Positions 35,151 through 48,595 of a stretch of DNA of 64,000 nt are shown here, piece by piece (position 1 is the stretch's first letter; each line of letters starts with the position of its first letter). The stretch spans positions 1,822,001 through 1,886,000 of the forward strand of contig NC_045147.1 in assembly GCF_008831285.2 (NCBI RefSeq), read 5' to 3'. The notes below the pieces were generated by a model. It was given only the letters and a program-made list of their open reading frames with translations. It did not search any database and was not told the origin of the DNA. The DNA comes from Nymphaea colorata. Its lineage: Eukaryota > Streptophyta > Magnoliopsida > Nymphaeales > Nymphaeaceae. The position numbers and the translations under genes are program-made.

Positions 35151-36314
35151 CGTCACACCCAAAATAGTGTTTTCTTTTTGCAAAACCTTGATGAAAACTA
35201 GGTTCACAGAACTGGTTTTTTTGAAACCCAGTTTCATGCAATGCCAAGCACACTGAAACAACATTTGGGCATGCACTTTTTTTTTTAAAGCTATCAAAGT
35301 TGAGTTATTCTCAACAAACGAGTGCTTTTGTTTTTCCTATAAAAGTTTTCCTTTTTCAGAATAAGGGCTTAAATTTAGAATAGATGCACCGATGGGAATG
35401 AAAGACCACAGATATTTTTCTTGAAATATGGATGAGTGGCTAACCTTCAGTTTTGTCTTCATCAAACAGAATAAAATGTTGGTGATGCTTAAATGGGTAG
35501 TTTTCAAGAGTGGACTAGAACTGATGCATAGAATTTAATTAGAGACGTCTGTCGTGCACTTGATAGTCATCAACAAAATTGAGAGTTGTATTCAATAATT
35601 CAAAAGGTGATTATTTTTGGATTACAAAATAAAAATGAGAAGGCAACTTGGATATTATGGCATTCTACTTGCAACGATGAAATAGCATACTCCAAGATGA
35701 TGGCATTTGATTATGGCATTTTAGGTGAAATGTCATAATAAACAATTTATTCTATAAAAATGGTCTCAGACAGGCAATTTGCCTAAATATGTATCGCAAT
35801 TTGCATATTATATACTTGAGGCTGAAATAGGGTAACAAAGCTATGTTGGACTTCAAATTTGATTACGTCTTCAGACAATTGAGTCCCAAGTGTTTACAAG
35901 CTACCTTCGACCTTGCTCGAATTAACTCCTCTTTTTCATGAGTTTAGGCTGGGCCTTCGCTCACATGCATAGAGCACGAGCAATGTTTGAACATATCAAG
36001 CTCAATTTTTTCATTTCTTTTCGTTGGCGCAAACTCTAGCAACTTGTTGCGATCCTTTTTATTCATATTCATCTTTTGCGACTGATTTATTTGAAAAAAA
36101 AAATTATAAATAGATGATTAATATAGCTGGTTGATTGAAAAGTCGGTGAAAGTCTAATCATTAATTTGATTTCAATGGTTGCTAACTATTTTAGATTGCA
36201 AACGATAAATGTGTGACACTCTAGTTGACAAGTATACTATTCCCTAACTAAGCTTCAAAGTATTCCTAGAAGAGAAGGGAGAGGGGCTTAGCCTCTTTGG
36301 GGTATCCCTTGCAA

Positions 36315-36545
36315 ATAAGCCTGGGCATCAGGCCCAGGTTATCCGATGGGTATCCAGTACCTAGCCTGGGTCAGCCCAACAGGGCTCGATTAGGCCCGAT
36401 TAATTTTTTATATTATTTTTATTTAATAATCTATATGTATATATATTTTATTATTAAAATGTATTTTATATTTTAAAATTTTTATTTTTTATTTAAAAAA
36501 TATTTTTTATTTTAACTGGGCACGGGGCCCAGAGGCCGACATAGT
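36315..36545. mobile_element. Dispersed GC-armed repeat, copy 2
   Basis: Starts AAGCCTGGGCATCAGGCCC, then an AT-rich core (36400-36510), then GGGCACGGGGCCCAGAGGCC. The right arm looks shortened compared with copies 1 and 3. Confidence 0.55.
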
Positions 36546-36899
36546 TGATTTGGTAAGATTAGACTATGTATATGTTACCAATACATTACCAACGCTTAGC
36601 TGCTTCTACCGAATCACAACCCTCCATTTTCTTTTGCCTTTCAACTTGTCAAAGGCTGCTTGATATTGGTCTACAGAATTCACAGTTCAACCATTTAATT
36701 TCAGTTAGAAAGTTATGATGTACCCAAGTTTTATTTGTTTTCATATAAAGCACATAATGGTTGGTGTCAAGAGAACGTAACTGTGTGGATGCACAATGAT
36801 TAAAGTAACCAGAGCTCATCTCATGCACAACCTCATAGCTCAAACACAACTTGTTTATGAAACCAGTCAAGATAAGCCTAAAAGTGAAGTCTACTAGTT

Positions 36900-37170
36900 A
36901 AATGGACCGAGCTCAAGCTAGGCCAACTCAGCTCGTTTAAGCTCGCATAAAGGTGCTGAAGATACATATATAAAATCTTTTAATTGCACATTTTTATGAA
37001 CAAAGCAATTACGACAAAGACAACCCAAGAGGCACCTATGGAGCTCAAATGGGCTGTTCCCAAGTTCCAAGCTACTAGCATTAAGCCAAAGATGAGCTCA
37101 AGTGAGGCTCGAGTACAAAACACATGTTAGGACATGATCTGCTTCAGCTTAGCTCCAACTCAACTCGTGA
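36900..37170. repeat. GAGCTC-rich foldback-like repeat
   Basis: Dense in GAGCTCAAGCT, AGCTCG and GGCTCGAG variants at both ends, with an AT-rich middle. It resembles decayed inverted-repeat elements; exact ends are not visible. Confidence 0.35.
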
Positions 37171-39479
37171 ACATCCCTAAAGATAAGGATCCCAACTCAA
37201 TACCAATAGTAAAATTGTATGACACACCTCTCCAGTTGGAGCTTTGTGCTTTCAAGTGGTCTTCACCTCAAACGTAGACAGAAGTTTAAAGCAAGATTGG
37301 CCATATCTCAAACCTTAAAAATGGTCTTCTTTTCATGAAACAAAAGTCATTATTTTCTCTTTGGGTCTGCGGAGGCTTCAGTTGGAGGCCGGCGCGGCGT
37401 CCCCTTTCTAGGTGAGCATGAGGTTAACAAGCTGCTGCCAAGAAACAAGATCTCCCATTACCCCTACATCATGGTCCCAGGTTGCATCAAGGATTGGGTG
37501 GGCAGGCCGCCTTCAGCTCGATGGAGCATGCCCACCTTTTGCAGGCCAGAACAGTAGCACCCAAGAGAATTGAAACGATGACGCATCGTCTACATGTAGC
37601 TCTCCCCAACCATCTATATTATGCCCCTTGAGACGAGTCGACGGCCACTTTGGGTAGGCAGATAACAGTAGTGCCTTTTGGTTGTGGGTGGATTTGGTGA
37701 GTTTGCAATGTATAGTGCGCAATAGAGAGACAGAGGGTTTGATCGTCCATGGATGTGGAGATGATGGTAGTAATTGATAGATCAGCTGGTAATAATTAAT
37801 TAATTCACGATGGCAAAGGGCCTTCTCCCAAAGAAGAAATTATATGATGGTTGAGGGTTCCACTCTAGCTTATTCTCCTTCGAAATTTGAGACTTGAAAG
37901 GGAAGAAGGAAGCTACTCATTTTAAAGGACGTACTAGGAAATAATCGAGCCTTCCAAATATATAGCCCTTTCTGATGGGTGAGGTATGGGTTAGCTGGAC
38001 TACACCCTTTGATTTTCAAGTTTCACGATGAAGCCATGGATGGTCCAATCATCCCTTTAATCTGCACTACAACTGTGAGAAAAGGAAATTTTCTGATATG
38101 GGCAGTTCTTGAAGAGGAAAGTAGCGTGATGCTGAAGCAGTTGCTTAGTCAAGTAGGGGTCAGGTCTTGGTCGCCAACAGATGGCTGCGTAGCATGCCGT
38201 TTAAAGTGGATCCTTCAAACGAAATAAGACTCTGTACTAGATTGCCAGAACTTCCTTTTGAATTTTTGAATAAAAGGTTTTTCTTTTTTTCGAACTGAAT
38301 TCATTGTTCTCATGTGGGCTTTTCTTTATGGGGACCAATCAATGCATAGAAGCTATAAGCAACCACGGGTTTTCTTGCATTTTGATTGGAATATCATTGG
38401 CATATAATCCCATTTTAGAGGTTAAAATGGATTTGGGGGATGGTTGTGTTTTTGCTCAAGAGAAGAAATTTGAGATGAGGGTTAAATATTGTGGCCATTA
38501 TTATAGATCTATTGTTGTATACGACACATTTCATGGAGATGTGTGAGGATCATCAACGACTGAAGGAGGGTGGAACTTCAAATAAAGATGGATGGTCTCA
38601 AGTTAAGTGGTAAAGAGAAAGGATAGTGAACCCATGGAAGGGGACTGAGTTCTAGTGGATGGTGCAATAGTCTTTAGCCTTGATCGTGGAAAATTGTGAG
38701 GCTAAGTCTATTGATCTTAAGACAGTACACTTTTTCAACATCTATTCACTATTCAATTGAAGAATAAGGCATAAGCATATAATAATCAGTGGCAGCCGTG
38801 TACTAAATATAAGAAAGGGCCTTTGATCCTAACTATTTAATTTGAAGGAAGTGCCTAGGGAGGAAAAGCAGTATCAATAGAGACCACCCATAGGCTTCAA
38901 AGAAAAAGAAGTGGGAGGGTTCTCACATTGTTCTCAATTGCCAAGTGGAATATTCACAGGTTGGCTAGGAAAGCAACACAAAGGGATATACGATCATTTC
39001 TAGCCAAATGGAAGCTACCATTATGTTTATTTGTGATCCCAAGTTATCACTGTATTTATCAAGATTTGGAAAATATTTGAATTGTTTGAATCTGGCCTAC
39101 ATGATGGATCTGAGAAATTGGATCTTAGGTCCACAACAGACTTAACTATGATTAACTTTGAAGGCATAGTAGGTGGAATTTGAAAGGTATATATATGGTT
39201 TTTGAAAATTTGGTTGAGGTAAGCCTAAGAGATTAAACTTCAGTGTCGATTTTATCCTAATGGAGAACACATCTTGAGAATAGGTTTGGGAACATGGACT
39301 GAGACAAACTAGGCCCAGCAACACTATGAGAGCCTGAGCTTTAATTTCTGCACTGTGCCTTGTCCCATGAAAAAAAAAACTATGTTAAAAGAAGGGTAGA
39401 ATTTAGTTTTAAGTATCTTCATTCTTACATAGAGTTTTGAACTTGAAAATTCATATGTTTAAAAGAAATGGACTAAAGA

Positions 39480-39930
39480 TGTTGACGGACCATATTCGAA
39501 TCTGATATACTCTTAGCCATATCCAATTTTTCAGATATTCATATACTCGGATTTGAATTCAGAATTGGATACAAATGAAGAAAGTCCATATCCGAATCTG
39601 AAATCCAATTTCACAATCTGAATCTGATCCTAATCCAATTTTTACATTCATATATGAATCTGAATCCAAATTTTGAACCGAATTTGGCTGACTTTCAAAA
39701 TGTAAGAGCATTATATATAAGATATTTATTTAAAACTAAATCTGATCCGAATTTGAATCCAAATCCAATCAGATATTTATGTATATTTGAATCTGATTAG
39801 ATGTCATTTCTTAAATCTGAATCTGATCCAATTTCTTAATCAAATATTAATTTTTTTTTTATATCTAATTTTTTGGAACAGTTTGCCATATATTCAATTC
39901 AAATCAGATATACTGACATCTGTATCTAAA
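39480..39930. repeat. Degenerate repeat rich in GAATCTGAATC/GATATC motifs
   Basis: Multiple short copies of AATCTGAATCTGATCC, ATATCCGAATCTGA and their inverse forms. Related motifs occur at 1.2-2.1 kb and near 22.15-22.28 kb, so a dispersed family is likely. Ends and target duplication are unclear. Confidence 0.45.
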
Positions 39931-41519
39931 ACCTTTCAACTTCATTTTGTGTCTGAGTAAAGAGCCAATATCTTTTAAAAGGGAAAATAGGTTGAGTTTG
40001 GAAGGAAAAGTGAACATTCTTGAGGTTAGAAAAGCAATTTGGAAAACCGAATCACAGGTTGGGTCTGGGCTTGTGTATGAACAGGGGAGATTGATGAAAT
40101 GCTAGACATCTGAATAATTTAGGGCTAAGTTTGGAACAAACTTCATTTTGTACATTTCTTAGGTCTAGGCTAGACCGTATGACAGGATTAGGCCAATTTC
40201 CCTTTGAGATATTTTAGGGGAATCTAGAGAACATTTCAAAGTGATGGGGTCTCATAAATTCACAAGCAAGACAAAATTAAATATACCACTAGATTATTAC
40301 TGAGTGGTTTTCCTGTACCCTCGAAGTTTTCACATTTCCGCAATCCAAAGATCTAATTAGTATGTGAGATAGGGTCTAAATGTGAAGAACTAAAAGGCAC
40401 AAGCCTTTATCAATTCTAAAACTGATTTTAAAAGGAGAATTGTTAAAGCTTTGTTGTGGAAAGATTTAGGTTATTGGAAGAAAAAGGATGAGCTAGAATA
40501 GTTAACATCCACAATTTTGAGAAGAATTTTGCATCTTTTGATCAAGAAAAGGAAACATAACTTTATTTGATGCCACGTATCAAGAAGCAAAAATTGCCTT
40601 ACAATAATAGCCAAAAGAGCACTTCTTTCATAACTAAAGTCGAACTTATGTTTTGAAGGTGCCCACAACTCCCCTTCTTTGGGTTGGGAGAGTTTCTTTG
40701 AACTTTTTAGCTAACTCATTGGCAGCTTTCACTGATGCAATTTGACTTAGCAGTAAATAAATCAACAGCCTATGGCCTAGACTATATGTACCTACTTGTC
40801 CAAGGGTGCCATCTCCACCATTGGTGAATATACATCAGTTTGACTTGGCTTAATATATGTATTGTCAGATAGCTAAGATGAAACTATTTGATACTTAGCT
40901 TGTGCAATTTAACATGTAAATAATGTTGCTATGCATATCAATAATGAAATGAAAGTTAAGAACACAAATTCCGTTATTCATGCATTTATATGGTTGTTGT
41001 TCCTCCTCGTATGTGTTTTGATGAAGATTTGTCCTTTGCTAGCTCTACACCATGACTTTTGACCTAATTTACACAAATGTAACAAATATAGATATTAGAT
41101 AACTCATATTTAATGAAAATTTTACACCATTTTCAACATTTTGGCCGTTCATGATGACCATGAGCATAAGTTGTAGCTCTTGATATATGTGGAAACTTCT
41201 GCACTGCATGATTAACTTTGTTCCTTTTACTAATAGTCTAAATTAACATGATAAAATTTGATTAAACAAAAGTCTATTGAATCATTATGTTTAGAGATAT
41301 TACGAAATTACTCATTTGTCCTTTGGGTGAGTTCTAGTATGCCAATAGCCCTTTCAATTGCTTCAGAAAAACTCTTCCATGAAGACACAACAATCTTCAT
41401 CATAGGTGAAAGGATTATAGTATTCATTCTTCAGTTTGCACTTAAAATTCTTTACTTGTTATTCAACTTCTCAATAACCCAAAGGTCTCATGCATGGGTC
41501 CAAGGAGAATTCCTCCAGT

Positions 41520-41845
41520 TAAGGCTGAGCACTGAGTCGGGCCCCCGCCAGGTTCCCGGTACCCGGCCCGACTCGTTATCAGTCCGGCTCGGGTGGGCCC
41601 GATTCAGGCCCGATAATTTATTTTTTAATTATATATATATATATAATATTTTGTTATAATTAATTATATTTATATATTATTTATATTAAAATTATATTTT
41701 TAAATTTAATCGGACCGGGCTCAGGCTCAGGTTTTTGGAGTGGCCCAATTTTTGGATGTCGGGCCGGCCCGGGCCTGACTCGTTATCGGGCCATGCCGGG
41801 CCCGACTCATTATCGGGCCAGCCCGATGCCCAGGCTTACCTCTGG
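41520..41845. mobile_element. Dispersed GC-armed repeat, copy 3 (best preserved)
   Basis: Left arm AAGGCTGAGCACTGAGTCGG, right arm ending CGGGCCAGCCCGATGCCCAG then GCTTAC. The AT-rich core is 41620-41705, and there are several GTTATCGGGCC units in the right arm. Arm complementarity would let the whole unit fold into one long hairpin. Confidence 0.65.
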
Positions 41846-44520
41846 TTATTAAAAACAAACACATATAAGTAACTTATATTTCAATGTATATGTGAAAAAA
41901 GTACAAGAGAAATATGCTTATTCTTACCATAATAGACTCTTGAACATCCTTCAAATTAGCCTCTAGCATCTTCTTCCAATTTTCTACATCAAGTGGTGCT
42001 AAATGGCCAATGTGACTTATTGTACTCACAACAGTGAGAACCCTTCATCATCAATTGCTTGCCCAAATTCATTGCACTTTACATGCAACTTGTCTTTGTT
42101 TTTTTCTACTTTCAACTATCAATAGTCCTACCTCATTCTTTAATACCCCACAAATAAAAATCAACAAAAAAACAGAACAACACTCGATGGAAATTGAATC
42201 AACTTTTTAGCCAAAGCCATTGAATTTTATGAAGAATATACCTTGTGACTGTTGGGTTTCAAGGAGGATTTCAATCAAAAGATATTGAATCCGATCAAAA
42301 TTTGGCAGACCTTGGGTAAAACATGACCTATAAACAATAACCCATCTACTAGAGACACGTTTAACACCTTGGAAATGCAAATTAAACAGAAACTGGACAG
42401 TATAATAATATAATCAATTGCCACTGCACAAGGTTGTCTTCGCTCATTACTAGTGCAACTAAGGAGTTCTTGGTTGCTTTTCTACACACAATCATGTGAG
42501 TTCTAGTGAACCACAGCCCTGATTCGATGCCACCTCAAACATGTCCTAGCTATGAGAAATACATTAAATAAACATATAAAAATGAAAAGAGAAACAAAAG
42601 ATCATGCACACGATCTACCGTTCTAACCTACAATGCAATTCCTATGACACTTAATCATTAAAACAGAATTTGACTCAAACCTGCAACTTAACCATGCCTT
42701 CCTAGTCCTTAAGCATGGCCTAAATTCACACATTTGCCTTTTGGAAACTAGAAAACCACACGAAGTCAATAGATGATCCATAATATAATTTAAAACTATA
42801 TAAGTATTCTTACCGCACCTTATTAATTAAAACCCCAAGTTGAGGAAAATAATCAACAAAAATTAATCAAAAACATTTTAAAAACCTAAAAAATCAGTCC
42901 TAACTCTATCCAAGAACATATGAATAAACATGCAAAGATGTTGAACAAGATTTTCAACATGACCATTTATAAGAAACAATCAAAAGAACTGGACCAGCTC
43001 CTACAAATTTCCTAGCCAGAAATTGTTGAACATATTCAACATAAGACAACAATATCAATGAACAAACTCAATGAGACCCTATACTAAACCCTAGGCATGT
43101 GTTAAACTGACTATATGCTTATTTCAATAATTACTATGTTTTTGTGAAGAGACTAGCCAACAATAGTTGGACTTGAACCTACTCGCCAATGAGCACAAAT
43201 GGGCCATCAGTTTTGAGATTTTGTCCAAATTTATCAAAAAAATCAATAAGAAAATGACCTAAGAATAGACGTTAGTGATGGAAAACATATTAAAACCAAT
43301 ATAATTTCCCTTAGAACATACATAAAACAATGAGAAAAATGCAAGAATCAATGCAACATGCAAAACTATCTACCAATGCAAACAAAAGCAAATATGCATC
43401 TTTATATTGCCTACAATGCCTAAAATCTAAAGAATACCTTCCTGTTGGGTTGAAAATTTCTCCCGAAGCAGCTGGCTGCCTCAGCTGAGAACATCATTAG
43501 AATAAGCTTCTCATGTACTAATCTCTCTTGAAGAGAAATACTTCTATAGGTCAAAAGTGACAACATAAGAGAAGGGGTTCTCCTGCTTTAGTGGAGGGAA
43601 AGATGATATTTGGTTCAAAAGTCTATACGCTTAAGGGGGCAGCACGTCCTCTCAAGGTAGAGATGGGCTCTAAACTAGAGATCTCATGCTATTATGTAGG
43701 AATTTTAATCCTAATTAACCAAAAATAACAAAAAATGATAAAAATGGCTTCAAAAAATCATATTTTACAAAAATGTTACTTCCAAGCTTCTAAACTCTTC
43801 AATTCTGATTTTAGGAGAATGGATTGGACCCTTAAAGCATCAATCCAAGTTGAGAACCAAATTTGGGGTGGAATCCAACTAGGTTTCAAGAAGAAAATGG
43901 TGATTTTGACCCTAAGCGGCCTCTTGTTATTGTTTTCATTCTATTTTGCCCATGTTGCCTCTGTTTTTGTCCAAACTTGTACCAAGGCTCCTTAAGATCT
44001 ATTTAAACACAATCATAAAAATCTATACGCTATAAAGCACCAAAATTTTTGAAACAAGCTTATGAAATAATGTATTTCATGCATTATCAAAAACCATTTC
44101 CAAGACCTAAATAAGAAAAACAATCATTATCAAGGAAAAGGAAAAAACATATATCATAGTCATGAGAAAGTCAGGCACATTGTTAAGTTTCACTATCTAT
44201 AGTAATATTATCAAGGACCTCAGGTTTCCTTATGCAGTCACTCGAGTGCAATCATTTAAAGCTATGTTGTTGACAATTGACATCCTAATTTTGGAGATAC
44301 TCACTGCACCAATGGCATTAACAATGTGTTAACACCCCAAATTTTTTCACATCAAAATTGAAGTAATGTCAAAATTTTACAAAAAAATTGTGTAAAATGC
44401 AATTACAAAGCCAATTTTGAATCTAAAAAACAATTTATACTTAAATCATGAATTTATCTCAAGACACGAAATCCCAATATAGGATTACGAGTCCACAAAA
44501 TTGAGATTTGACATTCACAT

Positions 44521-44618
44521 CCAATTACAAATGTCATTTGAAATCCAAATTCAATTACAAATATCATTTGAAATCCAAATTGAATTACAAGTGTCATTTA
44601 AAATCCATATCCAATTGC
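44521..44618. repeat. 30-bp tandem repeats in the solo LTR
   Basis: Three to three-and-a-bit copies of a unit beginning CCAATTACAAATGTCATTTG at 44521, 44551 and 44581, with an exact 30-bp period. They lie in the U3-like part. Confidence 0.85.
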
Positions 44619-45763
44619 AAAATTTAAATTTTGATTTAAAAATGAGAATTGATCTAATTCAAGTCTAGAATGCTACGTGGAACCCACGATGGGCCCCACA
44701 TAGTCTGTGTGGTCAAGAGCCCCCAAGGGTCATGCACTATTATTTTTTAAAATAAAAATATTTTCTCTCAATTAAATGAAAAAAATCATTTTTAAGGAGA
44801 AATGAATGATATCATAACTAAAAACCTAGGAAAAAGAGAGACATTTATGTCTCTCTCTCTTCCTTAACTATGTCCTCTTTAAAGAAGGTTCAATTTTCAA
44901 AAAGCAATAACTAAGTTGGTCAAACCCACTTAATTCGAGGTTCGACCTTAATGCACCCAAATATGGCACCAATTTTAGCTAAGCTCAGTCAACACGAGCT
45001 CTACTTGGCCAAAAGGTAGGTCTAACTCACGATCCAATTAAGGGACTAAAATAGACCTTGACCAAATCAAGTCCATTTTGACTAGACTCAGTCGAAGTAC
45101 AATTCAGCTCAATTAAGAGCTTTCTTAGCTCAAATTTATCAAATTACCCCAAATAAAGTCAAACTACTTACAAATGAGCTTTGACTTTAGTCAATTGGTC
45201 AAATTTGACCAAACTGGATATTTTTGTCTTTCTATGAGCGAATTGAAATTACAGAGCCTAAATTGGTTTATGAAGGGCACATATACATTTGGATTTGTCA
45301 AATACATAAATCAAATATCAAATTGAAATTCAATATTTCAAACCAAAGTTTGATTTAATTGAAATCCATCTTCAATCAAGTTTTGAATGAAAATACCCTT
45401 TTCAAACCAAATTTGGTAGAATTTTTAAATTTTAATTGAATTGTCATAATTCAATAACATTTAGAGCATTAGTAACTAGGTTTTAACTTAACAAGTGTGA
45501 TTTCAAACAAAAAAATAAATAAATAGAACAAACTAAGGCAAAACCCTACACAAGGGCATTTTTGTCTAAAATTTTGGTCAAAGTTGGTCAGCTAGGTCTG
45601 AACCAAGGTTGACCAAACCTAACCCAACCCACCTAACTCGTGTAAAGGGGATAAGAATGATTACATAGAGTCATTAAAAACTCATTTAATTCATTTTCAA
45701 ACTCCCTAAGCCTTTATTAATCTTCCAAGACAAATTAAAGAATGTTGAACCCTTTTTCTCCTC

Positions 45764-45771
45764 TATATAAA
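45764..45771 (+). promoter_or_regulatory. TATA box of the solo LTR
   Basis: CTCTATATAAACCTCTC has the plant LTR promoter form. Transcription would start about 30 bp downstream, toward 45800, and continue in plus orientation. Confidence 0.6.
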
Positions 45772-46706
45772 CCTCTCTTGGCAACTAAGGGGAAGGCTAA
45801 TTTTTGAGTATTACATCAAGTAGTTGCAACTAAGGACCTAAGAGGGAGAAGCCAAGGAGGAGAAGAAAAAATTTGTCCAAGCGCTCTTTCCCCTTTCTTC
45901 CATTTTTTTCTTCATTTTCCTCTATTCTCTCTATTGATTTTGCTAAGTTATGGTGCTTAAGTGAACCCTTTGGATTCTGGTGGTGAGAAATTCTCTTTCC
46001 CACTGCAAAATTCAATAAGCAGGCTATTCTTCTTCTAGCTTTGCTAAGCTCGAATCTAAGATTGGATGCTTACTTAGAAAACAAGTGAAGAAGAAGATCA
46101 AGCATCAAGACCGACCGTAAGGTAAGTGATTCTAACTCATTTCTCAATTACTTTAGCTTCTTGTTGGTTCACTTTAATTTCAGCAATTCGTGGGAGGAGT
46201 TTATTTTTATTTATTTTATAGCTGGGAATGATGTCCAAGTAGTGGAAACCTATGATTAAATCTACATGTTGATGCATAATTCATGCATGAGGCGGTTTTT
46301 TTAAAAATATGAACTTATGAATCAGATTTTGAAAAGGGCCCTAAGGTCACGTTCCTTTCAAAACAACTAGCTTAAAAACTATTTTGAACTCCCCACCATG
46401 AGAGAATCCCACGGTGAGAGAGCGATTTTGTTACAATATATATGACGAAAAAACCTATTAAGGATGGATGCATTCTCATGAATTGGGGCCCTTTGCATGA
46501 CGAAACTAATGATGGACTAGCTTGAGCATTCATTCATCTCTTTCTATTTAAAATTATTTTGTTTCATGCTTTTTCAATTAATCAAGAGTAGTATGAGAGA
46601 TTTGAAACAAGTTTTCAATCTTCCTACATAAAAGAACCTAGCCATGAATCATCATGATTCGTGAGTTATGTGGTCCCCTGATAAAATTTCATTTTGAAGA
46701 GTGAGG

Positions 46707-46780
<74 letters not shown>
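46707..46780. repeat. (TA)n(TG)n compound microsatellite
   Basis: About 18 bp of TA followed by about 56 bp of perfect TG. It lies inside the solo LTR, and the TG part is potentially Z-DNA forming. Confidence 0.97.
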
Positions 46781-46781
<1 letters not shown>

Positions 46782-46895
46782 AATCTCTTATTAAAAATCA
46801 TTTTCCTCTTTCAAAATCAGGCTGAAACACGTTTCCAAACTGGTTTTTAAGAAAATGGATCATATTTATTGATTTTCATGGTACAAAGCTATGAT

Positions 46896-48409
46896 CAATG
46901 TTGTAAGAAGCGTACGCTTCTTACAAAATTGAAACGACTCAAGGCGACTTTTTAAGAAAGGGAAGCGTGTGCCTCATATGGTAGAGGCATACGCCTCAAG
47001 GACAGTTTATTTGTTTTAATTAAAAAAAATAAAATTAAATAAAAATGCCCAAGCTTCACACGTAGCCCTAATTAACCACGGTTCTATCCCTAAACCCTCT
47101 ATTCTCATTCCCAAATCTCCTCTAAAGTTCAACCGTCGCATGCTGGTGGAGAGGCTTGGAGCAATCGCCCAAAGTCAAACTCAAAAATCCTTTGTTGTAA
47201 GTCTCTCTCTTTCAATCTCTTTCTCTCCATGGCTACTAAGTTCATATCAAAGTTTGTGGAACGAGAAATCATTGTGAGGGATGCAAAGTGCAAACTGTTT
47301 TCATAACGGTGGTAGTTGTTCGTGTGATGATTACTGGTGAACAGTGAAATCAAATGAAAGAAGTGGTATTGATGAGTTATTTCTATAGACGTAATTACTA
47401 TGTGAATTCTCCACTTTTGAAGTGAAAAACAGATTGGTGTGGTATACTGTATCAACGACATGCTGCATTAGTGCATTATTTGTCATATGATTGTGTGCCA
47501 TGGTGGCAACATACAGTTTCCCAAGGCTTGCTTGATATACCAGGTGCTTCTTCCTTTAGTCCCTCTAGACCCATACCAGCATATTCACATTGTTTTTCTT
47601 TGGTTGAACTTGAGAGATGCAACATGATGGTGGTGTTTGGTGTTTAATGTGTAGCATGTGGAAACTGTATCTATATGAATTCTCTCTTTTGCGGTATACC
47701 TTATAGAACATAGATTAAGAAGCCAAGAAGAAAAATGTGCATGCCTCTAATATGGGCAGTTTTGATGATGAAGGTAAAACAATAATGGAAGATTTTGAAC
47801 ACGAGAGTTTTGATGATGAAGCAACTGAAAAAGAAGATGAACTTATTCAATATATGAACGATTCAAATGACGCTGAACTGTCGTCCATTAAAGAAGATGA
47901 CAATGATGAAGATACAATTGACCAATTGCCTACAAAAATCGTTTGAACTTTGTTACATATCACTTGATAATTACACAAATTCGTTACTTTTTCTAATTTT
48001 TCTACATATACATACTTCAATATGCTTATATTATTGTTCAACAATACCTGTTATTTACTTATCCTCCTTGGTTTACCTAATTTTGGTTATTTGTTTTTCA
48101 ATAATAATTTTATGACATTTAACTGACAGGTCGTGCTATGAGCCAATTACGCAAGCACTCATTGTGCTATGTATGTTATGACATTGTATTTATTTGGATT
48201 TACAAATTATTGTGGTTATGTTGTGCATTGTTCTTTATTGATATGCTTAGGATTATAGTCATTTTTTTTCAATTTTGTTGTTATTTTTATAAATATTATA
48301 TAATTCACTAATTTGTCTATGAAGCTTACTCTTCAATTAACGCCTCGCCTCACATCGCCTCAAACGAGGCTCAACGCTTCGCCACGCTTTCCCACCTTTT
48401 ACAACATTG
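46896..48409 (+). mobile_element. hAT-like transposon derivative nested in the solo LTR
   Basis: A 1514-bp element. Left end CAATGTTGTAAGAAGCG and the complement of the right end, CAATGTTGTAAAAGGTGGG, share their first 11 bases. Flanks are GCTATGAT (46888-46895) and GCTATGAA (48410-48417), an 8-bp target duplication with one mismatch, typical of hAT. Subterminal GCCTCGCCTC, CGAGGC and AAGCGT motifs are repeated at both ends. It lacks a full transposase. Confidence 0.75.
47737..47946 (+). pseudogene. Acidic open frame in the hAT-like element, possible transposase-gene remnant
   Basis: A 69-codon frame (47737-47946) with a very acidic product containing DDEGK, EDFEHESFDDEATEKEDE and EDDNDEDTIDQLP. 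Acidic tails of this kind occur at the C-terminus of plant hAT transposase genes, so it may be the surviving end of one. No BED finger or hATC dimerisation block is visible upstream. The transposase link is weak. Confidence 0.35.
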
Positions 48410-48508
48410 GCTATGAAATCATTTTCATTTCATTTTAAACTTTGATTAATTTCAGCAATCCATACGTAAGGTGTATGTAAGTTGTTAAAATCAAACCATG
48501 TTTTATAC

Positions 48509-48595
48509 ATACTTGAAATGTCAACTATCCTAAAATCAGACATAGGAATGTCAAAGGTTTATATACTTGAAATGTCAACTATCCTAAAATCATCC
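48509..48595. repeat. Short direct repeat, 54-bp period
   Basis: ATACTTGAAATGTCAACTAT (followed by CCTAAAATCA) occurs at 48509 and again at 48563, a perfect 30-bp direct repeat inside the solo LTR. Confidence 0.9.

Larger units (their letters stand above)
33600..44326. other. Long gene-poor, repeat-rich intergenic tract
   Basis: No gene is supported. It contains TA microsatellites near 34067-34092 and 34980-35005, three copies of a GC-armed repeat (34.84, 36.31 and 41.52 kb), a GAGCTC-rich foldback-like stretch (36900-37170) and a GAATCTGA-rich degenerate repeat (39480-39930). A GC-richer stretch at 37360-37560 and an open frame at 37979-38227 look slightly coding-like but match nothing I know. 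Confidence 0.6.
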
